Part shown: in pieces, positions 59,301 to 64,000 of the stretch
Position numbering within the stretch: position 1 is the first letter of the stretch
How the letters are laid out: each line of letters opens with the position of its first letter
From: Pyrrhosoma nymphula
Taxonomy: Eukaryota; Arthropoda; Insecta; Odonata; Coenagrionidae
Direction: 5' to 3'
Length of the DNA stretch: 64,000 bases
NCBI GenBank assembly: GCA_963573305.1
Contig: OY754327.1
Location: 57,032,244 to 57,096,243 of the forward strand
Position numbers and translations under genes: made by a program
The notes under the pieces: generated by a model
What the model was told of the DNA's origin: nothing
Database searches by the model: none
What the model saw: only the letters and a program-made list of their open reading frames with translations

Positions 59301-61883
59301 CTCATCCGTTGTGAGCGGTGCGGTGTTACGTATACGTTGGGATGTCGTTTATCGCTCGTAGGACGGCCTTCACGATATGTAGTATTGATCCTAGACCCTT
59401 CGCTTTCGGTTTTCGTCGGCATTCACTTTCCAACCGGCATTTCGGAGATAGGTCAGCCCTCGATTACTTCTCTTTAATCGTAAACGGGTTTACGATGGTA
59501 GGCATCCCCATCACAATTCCCCTCCTCAAGCTGAATTTGATCTTTATTAAATAAATATTCCTCATTATTATCTGACGATGTAATTAGATTAAAATTCATG
59601 CTGGGCAAGCGCCTTGAAGGGGAACATGCCTCTTTAAATTTGAGGAAATAGAGTAGTACTTACGATGAACGTGCTTCAATGGCTGTCATTTCGCACTTAT
59701 TGCCTACTACATACTTGCTGACTTTGGCTACCGAACCCAGTATCAACCCTCCGAATTTTAGCCGAGCCGTATGATACTTAACTTTGGGCATGTAGCGGGA
59801 GCGAGTGTAAGGAAATTGATGAATAGGTTGCCTTCATCAGTGTGTTTATAAGTGTGATTACTAGTCGCGATAAGCTACCGTCGTGAGGCCGGCCAGCGTT
59901 GTGCGTCATTGCAGGATACTCTAATCACTTCAATCGTAATTATCTTAATTTCTTATGGGTTTTGACCGCTCTGCTAAGGCCAGTTTCACTTAATCTGCTC
60001 TCTGAACCGTATTTTGTCTGCGTGAGCATAACCAGAGGGGCGATGTACGGAAGGCTGCGTGATTCGCCGTATAGCATTTTTGCCTAATCACTTGCTCTGG
60101 AATCCGAGAGGAAGTGTGAATGCCCCGTTTGGCCCCGTTAGTCTTCCTCCAAGCCCCCATCTCCCACCTCCCGAGACACTCTCAAGTTAATTGCGGTCGC
60201 GAGATAAGCTCGAAACCGCAGAGTAGTACATTTTTGCGTGAGTTTTCGTTGCTATTGACGAGGTTGGAGTTAGGCCTGATGTATAACTCAACTAATTTAT
60301 ATGGATAACTTCTACGGCATTGTTTTATGTAAACCTTTTGGAGAATTTTAGTACAGTATTCATCGAGGTTATAAACTACTACCTTTTGGTTTTAAAGACA
60401 AGTAGAATATCATTACTGCAGAAAAATAGATTGTTCACTTTAGCACACGCAATATTTGCAGTACTGCATCATAGGTACTGCATTGAAGAGCCAGTAGTAG
60501 GAAGGTTCTCGAATGAAATAGTAAAAAAGAGTTTTATTTCACTGTAGTTAAGCTACAACTTGAGAACCTCACAAGACTTAAGGATCCTGCAAAGAAATGT
60601 GTTAACTAAGCAAAATACAAAGTAAAGCCTTACTTTTTTTTAAACAGCTGTGAGGAAACAGAGAGTGTGGCATAGATAATGGAAGGACTAGTTTGAACTA
60701 GGAAAGACCATAAGGTTACTTTATACAAATATCATTTGAAATATTCATATCAGACGAGTTTCAGGTTGACTTGGAGGATATGGTTTTAACCCCTCCCTGA
60801 ATCTTTAGAACTCTGAAATGCAACAAAATAAGAGTGAATCGCTGTCAAACAGTTAGGTAACAACAATCTCTCTTTCCCTGAATTTCCATTGATGACTATA
60901 ACAAAAACAGATTGAGAGACTTATCAATCAAAACGTATCTCACTGCTTTTCCTTTTCTAATACCTTTTCTCAGTTCCGTCCCTTTGTCATGGCAGACGTC
61001 CAGCACCCTCTGCCACACTTTATTTTAGCAGTTTGCAGTGTATTATGTAGAAGTAGAAAATGTTTACTTGTGAATCATAAGTCTTGAAAATGCACTTTAG
61101 GAATACCATCACGTAAAATAAGAGTACATGTCAGATTGTATTATATGAACTGGCATTGGACCAGAACTGATCCATGCTTTAACTGTTGAGGCTTTAGTTT
61201 CCATTTTCCCCTCTTGAAAAGTTTTATGGATGAATTTGATAATGGTACAACTACTCCTGTTATTGGCATCCAGTAGATTTTTTTAAATGTCCCCATGGTT
61301 CAATGCTAGGTTTGTTAGAAATGGGAATATGCACACTAAGTATTTCACTTCATCTGTAAAATCAGAACATGTTACATTTGGGTGATTTTTTTCTAAATTT
61401 CCATTTAAATGTATATACTGTTACTGCAATTTTAAATAAAAATAAGAGAAACAAATTATTCATGTATCAGCCTATCAGGACAAAGAATATTTTGGGAGGA
61501 TAACTTTTTTCTCAATAACTTTCCTGAAAAGGAACCTATCCATATTGATGCCTTGATATATTAATCACTCTAGCATGACTGAGCATTTCATTTCAAGCAT
61601 TTCATGTGATCTAACAATTTGGACCATTTTTTGGCTTTCAGGTTTGCACCAAGGCAACTGCCGCCCATTTATTGTTGAAGGACACCAGGTTGGCCTAGTT
61701 CGTCCCGACGTGCTAGCCCAACTGATTTCTTGCTACCCAGATGTGTTCCTCGTCCATGCTGACTCGGTGGAGCTTAATCCCGCCTTTAGGGACCATGAAG
61801 AGAGGTCTGCGAGGGTGGATGCTGTCCTGAGGGAATGTCGCTCCCAGAATACATTTGTGACCTTGAAAGGATGGAGAGAGGAG
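26286..61883 (+). CDS. Nudix hydrolase with DUF4743 domain (5' part; exons 1 and 2 only)
   Basis: Exon 1 (26286-26376, donor GTAAAT, phase 1) joins exon 2 (61642-61883, acceptor TTTCAG, donor GTGAGG) and gives 111 codons with no stop. The joined peptide reads LLKLAHKFNCFYFSG, then CRPFIVEG, VGLVRPDVLAQL, VELNPAFRDHEERSARVDAVL and FVTLKGWREE. I recognise this as the DUF4743 domain that precedes the Nudix fold in the Nudix 20/24-like (thiamine-pyrophosphokinase-related) hydrolases of animals, fungi and plants. The Nudix box and the rest of the protein are not in the window, so the gene continues past 64000. The first intron is about 35.3 kb. The start is the first ATG in the frame; in-frame Met codons at residues 7, 12 and 14 are alternatives. 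Confidence 0.85.
27993..28191. mobile_element. 199-bp hairpin MITE, PIF/Harbinger-like
   Basis: The ends are GGGCCGGTTTTATAATGTC and the inverse of GGGTCGGTTTTATAATGTC. The inner halves also pair (CCTTTAACTTTACCT with AGGTAAAGTTAAAGG), so the whole element is one hairpin. The flanks CAA (left) and TAA (right) would fit a mutated TWA target duplication, which is inferred. Confidence 0.75.
28228..28279. repeat. 52-bp perfect palindrome
   Basis: Two 26-bp arms are exactly complementary with no spacer, centred on CTCGAG (28251-28256). The arms read outward from TAACGTCATGGTAATTTTAG. Flanking CCCTCCC on the left and GTGGGAGG on the right extend the symmetry imperfectly. It lies 36 bp after the Harbinger-like hairpin. 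Confidence 0.9.
33235..33500 (-). repeat. SINE family 2, copy 1 (degraded)
   Basis: Shares with the copy at 41.0 kb, in the same order, GGAGAGAAA..CGGCGTCGG, then CCGACAGACGGAGT, then CTGCCGGAAT, CTGGGCCCTCTTGG and CCACCAC. On the minus strand this is a tRNA-like head followed by the CCGTCGGATGGGAC-type core known from many arthropod SINEs. Confidence 0.65.
35149..35219. repeat. 71-bp foldback repeat
   Basis: Two 34-bp arms (35149-35182 and 35186-35219) pair with a single mismatch around a 3-nt loop. The stem contains AACGAAATGGGAGGGGAATT. It may be a tiny MITE or the core of one. No target duplication is evident. Confidence 0.85.
36713..39975. mobile_element. Composite non-autonomous DNA element with subterminal repeat arrays
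   Basis: The ends are inverted copies of CCCTGGCG, flanked by TA on both sides (36711-36712 and 39976-39977). Just inside both ends lie arrays of short degenerate words: AATGC, GCGTTT, AACGCC and TTAAG, spaced roughly 15-30 bp apart. They occupy 36720-37180 on the left and 38530-38740 plus 39812-39975 on the right. The array is interrupted by a separate 1.07-kb insertion at 38741-39808. The middle (37200-38520) is ordinary AT-rich DNA with no transposase. The superfamily is unassigned. The short TIR makes the boundaries moderately secure only. Confidence 0.6.
38741..39808. mobile_element. 1,068-bp PIF/Harbinger-like MITE with CAG target duplication
   Basis: The ends are GGGGCTTATTCTCTAACTCG and the inverse of GGGGCTTATTCTCTATCTCG. 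They are flanked by CAG on both sides (38738-38740 and 39809-39811). CWG is a known PIF-type target. Subterminal copies of GAAGCTACCG-like words occur at both ends. There is no transposase. Its removal would rejoin the subterminal array of the outer element, which shows the order of insertion. Confidence 0.75.
41000..41290 (-). repeat. SINE family 2, copy 2
   Basis: On the minus strand it reads a B-box-like CCTCGAATCCC (near 41240), then CGCACTCCGTCCGTCGGATGG and GCCGGGTTTCTCTCC. This order is typical of a tRNA-headed SINE with a conserved core. It is better preserved than the copy at 33.2 kb. Confidence 0.75.
41530..41900 (-). mobile_element. RTE-like LINE reverse-transcriptase fragment
   Basis: The minus strand 41883-41692 encodes LGMTINHRKVHITRLPRNKK, GTMNIEMGQRLEQAEHFKCL and RSILDEKR, the segment after the RT palm in RTE elements. 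Further down, in another frame, IKRKKLINGTLS continues it (near 41610). Frameshifts and stops make it a fossil. Confidence 0.75.
42252..43675. repeat. 1.42-kb long inverted repeat
   Basis: The left arm (about 42252-42935) and right arm (about 43000-43675) are diverged inverse copies over nearly their whole length. Examples are TGTCAAATGAT at both outer ends, TTTTGAAAAAAAAATCCATT, ATCTCAAGAACTTATTATGA, ACTGTGCGAAGGAGGAAAGT against the inverse of ACTGTACGAAGGAGGAAAGT, and ATTGAATAAAAATTA near the centre. It has no transposase. It is either a large foldback element or an inverted duplication. It lies inside Nudix intron 1, so a transcript could fold into a long hairpin. Confidence 0.85.
46052..46816. 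mobile_element. PIF/Harbinger-like MITE with TTA target duplication, carrying a SINE
   Basis: The ends are GGGCCGTATTCTAAGACG and the inverse of GGGCCGTATTTTTAAACC, flanked by TTA on both sides (46049-46051 and 46817-46819). Subterminal GAAGAGT/ACTCTTCCTC words pair across the element. A family-1 SINE (46318-46521) lies inside it, which makes the SINE the younger insertion. No transposase. Confidence 0.8.
46318..46521 (-). repeat. tRNA-derived SINE, family 1, copy 2
   Basis: The minus strand starts GTCGGCCTCGGTGGCGGCGG, has a B-box GGTTCGAGTCC (46456-46466) and ends in an AAATAAAATAAAAT tail. It closely matches the copy at 118-322. One internal phrase, GAGGCTGTATTCAGG, is repeated in tandem near the tail. 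Confidence 0.82.
47631..49227. mobile_element. Hairpin MITE split by the piggyBac-like insertion
   Basis: The left arm (47631-47665 plus 48940-49051) and right arm (49069 to about 49227) are inverse copies. AATATCTATTCC pairs with GGAATAGATATT around a 17-nt loop, and outward TTCCACGTGATG and TACATTTTAGT also pair. The matching continues from ACTAAAATG across the insertion site to AACACGCTT on the left arm's outer part. Without the insertion the element is about 320 bp. The outer end resembles that of the element at 52043-52689. Confidence 0.75.
47662..48939. mobile_element. Non-autonomous piggyBac-like element, 1.28 kb, TTAA-flanked
   Basis: It begins TTAACCCATTCAATGCGGGT and ends with the inverse of TTAACCCTTTCAATGCGGAT. 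The TTAA at each end is the piggyBac-type target. Inside is AT-rich DNA with no transposase frame. It is inserted in the left arm of the hairpin element below, and the flanks join cleanly across a single TTAA. Confidence 0.82.
49545..49760 (+). repeat. SINE family 2, copy 3
   Basis: Plus-strand pol III signals are an A-box-like TAGCTAAAGTAC (49586-49597) and a B-box GGTTCCAATCC (49620-49630) in tRNA-like spacing. They are followed by CATCCGTCGAATGGGATGTA, the core shared with the copies at 33.3 and 41.1 kb. It directly precedes the Penelope fragment. Confidence 0.7.
50053..50640 (+). mobile_element. Penelope-like retroelement 3' fragment with GIY-YIG endonuclease
   Basis: 50053-50487 is one open frame of 144 codons plus stop. 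It encodes KTPGVYQIPC, REVYIGETGRTIETRIKEH, HPQKSAVAEHSLNRDHRIVF, SGYWDRLTKEAIEIRLADKN and FNRDTGYAISHS. GVY...YIG is the GIY-YIG nuclease signature. The Arg of RIKEH and the Glu of KEAIEI sit where the catalytic residues are expected. This domain follows the reverse transcriptase in Penelope-like elements. The RT is absent (5' truncation). The 3' tail to 50640 carries GAAACGTCGGCTCTGGC and GGGAAACCCGTGAAGAATTC, as in other members. Only a frameshift near 50050 is seen. Confidence 0.88.
52043..52689. mobile_element. ~650-bp element with ~190-bp terminal inverted repeats
   Basis: The arms at about 52043-52235 and 52520-52689 are inverse copies. They share AAAATTAATCTAAAAAA, GAAAATAAACCACCCTGCC, TTGGCCCAA, AAATTTTACAGATAAAA and ATCAATTTCAATATC. 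CCTAAAAA is at both ends. No transposase. Target duplication not resolved. Confidence 0.8.
52738..52920. mobile_element. SPIN-type hAT MITE
   Basis: Starts CAGTGGTTCTCAACCTTCCT, continues TAATGCCGCGACCCTTTAAT, and near the other end has TGTGTTTTCCGATGGTCTTA and GGCGACCCCTGTGAAAGGGC before a GTTGAAAACCGCT end. From memory these match the non-autonomous SPIN (Space Invader) hAT elements almost word for word. The 8-mer CGCTAGTT directly precedes the left end (52730-52737) and recurs at 52921-52928, fitting an 8-bp hAT target duplication that merges with the last TIR bases. Length of about 183 bp fits SPIN miniatures. No transposase. Confidence 0.85.
54020..54760 (+). mobile_element. LINE 3' end, copy A, interrupted
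   Basis: 54118-54237 encodes a LINE C-terminal remnant (CRTDKSNEIRE, then TDMFEYSFFPCTINYR). Its 3' untranslated end (ACACCTGCCACACAGCCC ... GTAGATGTGGATG) appears only at about 54690-54750. The roughly 400 bp between them are not found in the other copies and look like an insertion. Confidence 0.65.
57181..57284. repeat. Inverted repeat with 38-bp arms, Penelope-tail-like
   Basis: The arms at 57181-57218 and 57247-57284 pair with four mismatches around a 28-nt loop. The arm phrase GGAAACCCGTGAACAATTTA resembles GGGAAACCCGTGAAGAATTC in the Penelope 3' tail at about 50610, so it may be an isolated Penelope terminus. Confidence 0.7.
57400..57690 (+). mobile_element. LINE 3' end, copy B
   Basis: Plus-strand SISRADRSDKIRYMHCRTDR followed by YETSFFQRSINEYYK is the last part of a LINE ORF2 (the usual ...FFPRTIxxWN type of ending). 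It is followed by CCCCCTGCCACACGCCCC and a GTAGCATGTAGATATAG tail. Best preserved of the copies in the window. Confidence 0.68.
58424..58874. mobile_element. hAT MITE, 451 bp, with 8-bp target duplication
   Basis: The left end is CAGGGGCGGCTCCAGACC. The right end is the inverse of CATAGGCGGCCCCTGGGG. CCACCTCC flanks both sides (58416-58423 and 58875-58882), the 8-bp duplication expected for hAT. The ends are G-rich and the interior is AT-rich with no transposase. Confidence 0.8.
60830..61060 (+). mobile_element. LINE 3' end, copy C
   Basis: A decayed C-terminal peptide (ISLFP, then SIDDYNKNR) is followed by CACCCTCTGCCACACTTTAT and a GTATTATGTAGAAGTAG tail, in the same order as the copies at 54 and 57 kb. 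It lies about 0.6 kb before Nudix exon 2. Confidence 0.55.
61642..61883 (+). CDS. Nudix/DUF4743 gene exon 2
   Basis: 242 nt, entering in phase 1 and leaving in phase 0. It is preceded by a T-rich tract and TTTCAG. It encodes most of the DUF4743 domain: NCRPFIVEG, GLVRPDVLAQL, PAFRDHEERSARVD and LKGWREE. I see no convincing exon 3 between 61884 and 64000. Confidence 0.9.
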
Positions 61884-64000
61884 GTGAGGATTGAATTTGG
61901 TTACAAAGTTGGGAATAATACGAAATACAGAAAATGCATTGTCCTTACCTGAACCCTTGAAATACACTAACCGAACCACAGGAAATCTTGAGTTGTAAAC
62001 TATTTGAAAAAAGTAACTGTTTGCACAGGTTTCACAAAAAATAAAAAAAACAGAAGATTATTTCCTTGGTGTGGAATAAATATAAATAATGGTAGTTACA
62101 GTACTGCAGAAAGTGCTCTGAAAGTTTATTGAATGTTGTTGTGTTATGCAGGTATACTGTGACAGTATTTCATTTGACCATGCATTTACACTGTTTATCC
62201 AAGTTACAATTCTAGCACATTTGCTACCTGTTTTATCACATAGTTTATGTGGCCACTACTTCAAAATGAATACTGATTAATGAATGAGGGGGCTTGCCCT
62301 GCTTTCTTCTGAAGGCTCATTCAGGGCTGAATTGTCGATATATTTTGGATTACTTGCCCCCGTTTTTCTTAGTCTATTATTTTGTTGGGGATGTTTTGTG
62401 TCTCTTTCCTGATTTATATGTATTCAAATCAATAACCAAAAGATCAATAATTTTCAATTGGCTTGTATATAATTGGTGGTCCTCAGGTTAACCTTTCATT
62501 AGTATGTTATATGTAGAAAATGTGGGGTGGCAGTGCCTTCTTTTCAACTTTTCTTTCAGGAAATTTAAGTTTTCCTTTAAAAGGAAAAAGTGAGTTTTCT
62601 CAAATCAGTACTTGTACTTAGTCTGTATTTATGTTTGGATGTCGGATGGTGAAGGTGTACTCTGCAGCCTGAGACATGATGGAAGTGTTTGGCTCAAACA
62701 ATCCTATGATGTATCACCCACAATCAGGGTATTAACATTTTTGTTTGTCTTATGTATCGTACATACCTATGTCCTCAAGTGTATGTAGTTTTGTGAACCC
62801 CATTTGTAAGATTTCAATGAAATAGTGTCTTTTTGCCAACAGGAGGAGGTCATAAGCCTTCAATATGGTTTTAAAAGTTGTCAAATTTGTTCTAAAATGT
62901 ACTTATTCTACCCATATTTCTTTCTGTATTCTGGGGAACAGGAAATGGTCTCTTTTTAGGAGCTTCCTTTCGTGTTGCTTTAGCTCACTACATATCTTCA
63001 TATAGTCTTGAGGGCATGTCTTCTCTCTGAAGTCACTGGATCCCTAGAAACTGTTGGCATGCCTCAATCCGTAAACATAAACTATGGGGACAGTTCCATC
63101 TATCTTTCATTGCATTACAAAGTTATTTTAATGGAGTTTAGCAATTGATCCCAGAAGAATTTCCGCTGTTAGCCATATCTTTTACATCCAAATAACCAAG
63201 TATCTTGGTCTCATCTTAGCCACCATTACACATTTATGGTGTAATGATTTATGATACTTAGCCTATTCTCCTGGTCATTTATTTTCTTTTTAAGCTTTTC
63301 TGTTCTTTATGCATAATAAAAAAACAATGTAGATATGATTGAAGAATGTGATTGACTCTTTGAATATGTTGAAATGATTGCCTCAATTTAAATTTGAATC
63401 AATAAAATAGGACGTAAATCAGCTGATTGAATCGGTAAAATGATAAATTTAAGGCCAATTAGAATTTACATTCCCATAAACTTCATGATTCTTATTTTAT
63501 TACATTCCTTATGAAACCACCCAATGAAAACTAAAATGGCTGCATGACCATTTTCGAAATCTGTTTTCTTCACAGACATACCTTAATGTCATGATAATGT
63601 CAGTCCTTTCTTGCAACATGGGACCACTTATTGGAATGTTGGTACTTACCTTTTCCTGGAACCCCTCTATCAGAACCGGCAAATTTTCCAGCTAAGAAGC
63701 AAAGGTGCTCCAAGGCACTTCTACCTGCTATGATCAAAGTAGCCCTAATGTCATTTTTTTGTGATGTAGTTGTTTATTAGATGCCAAGCCTTTCTGTGGT
63801 TTTTACTTTTCCTTGTGTAGGGATTCGCTTCCACTTCTTCGATAGTTTTCATTTTATCATGGACCCTGATTGAAAGTCTTCTTTGTGTTTTAGACTTGCT
63901 ATAGAGCACTTGAAGCAAAATGATGGAACCCACATCAATCTACGAATTAAAATGTGTCCCTTTCAAAATCTGAAGTCAAATCATATGTGTAAGGTGTGAT
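61884..64000 (+). other. Nudix gene intron 2, start (runs out of the window)
   Basis: AT-rich DNA after the GTGAGG donor. I found no exon continuing the DUF4743 domain or containing a Nudix box, and no recognisable repeat. Confidence 0.5.

Larger units (their letters stand above)
26377..61641 (+). other. Nudix gene intron 1 (~35.3 kb)
   Basis: Defined by the GTAAAT donor at 26377 and the TTTCAG acceptor ending at 61641. No other host exon was recognised inside. It is filled with the mobile elements listed separately. Stretches in which I could assign nothing are 26.4-27.9, 28.3-33.2, 33.5-35.1, 35.2-36.7, 40.0-41.0, 43.7-46.0, 46.8-47.6, 49.2-49.5, 50.6-52.0, 52.9-54.0, 54.8-57.1, 57.7-58.4, 58.9-60.8 and 61.1-61.6 kb. 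Confidence 0.8.

Noticed and set aside
1..64000. CRISPR arrays, bacterial operons, riboswitches and Rho-independent terminators
   Set aside because: The window is eukaryotic nuclear DNA with spliced genes. No evenly spaced direct repeats with unique spacers or prokaryotic gene layout were seen.

Overview
The window is animal nuclear DNA, most likely from an insect or another arthropod. It is AT-rich, its introns are long and full of transposons, and its genes have GT-AG introns. The repeats are arthropod-like: RTE-, R1/LOA- and Penelope-type retroelements, tRNA-derived SINEs, piggyBac, pogo, PIF/Harbinger, hAT and a Sola-like DNA transposon. The species cannot be named from the sequence.

Two host genes can be supported, arranged head to head. 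(1) On the minus strand, 7702-24557, is a complete six-exon gene for the nucleolar ribosome-biogenesis factor EBP2 (EBNA1BP2 homologue, 303 codons plus stop). Its intron 4 holds a 5.26-kb Sola-like transposon with about 0.9-kb terminal inverted repeats and a 4-bp target duplication. Its 7.9-kb intron 5 holds a roughly 702-bp duplicated block and a dead pogo-like transposase. A dead piggyBac transposon lies just past its 3' end. (2) On the plus strand, starting at 26286, is the beginning of a Nudix hydrolase gene of the DUF4743 (Nudix 20/24-like) type. Only exon 1 (26286-26376) and exon 2 (61642-61883) are inside the window. They are separated by a first intron of about 35.3 kb, and the Nudix box itself must lie beyond 64000.

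Layout. 1-4.8 kb: a SINE and two decayed LINE pieces on the minus strand. 4.8-7.6 kb: a decayed piggyBac. 7.6-24.6 kb: EBP2. 24.6-26.3 kb: shared upstream region with an E-box and a 258-bp MITE. 26.4-61.6 kb: the giant Nudix intron. This intron contains a Harbinger-like hairpin and a 52-bp perfect palindrome (28 kb), SINEs (33, 41 and 49.6 kb) and a 71-bp foldback (35 kb). It also holds a 3.3-kb composite element with an inner Harbinger-like insertion bearing a CAG target duplication (36.7-40 kb), an RTE fragment (41.7 kb) and a 1.4-kb long inverted repeat (42.2-43.7 kb). Further along are a Harbinger-like element carrying a SINE (46 kb), a piggyBac MITE nested inside a hairpin MITE (47.6-49.2 kb) and a Penelope GIY-YIG fragment (50 kb). 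The last part has a long-TIR element (52 kb), a SPIN-type hAT MITE (52.7 kb), several 3' ends of one LINE family (54, 57 and 61 kb) and a hAT MITE (58.4 kb). 61.9-64 kb: start of Nudix intron 2.

Apart from the promoter-to-promoter arrangement there is no sign that the two host genes work together. No new host gene system was found. The unusual content is the mobile DNA: a probable SPIN element, a largely intact Sola-like transposon with giant TIRs, nested insertions with readable target duplications, and long inverted repeats inside a transcribed intron.
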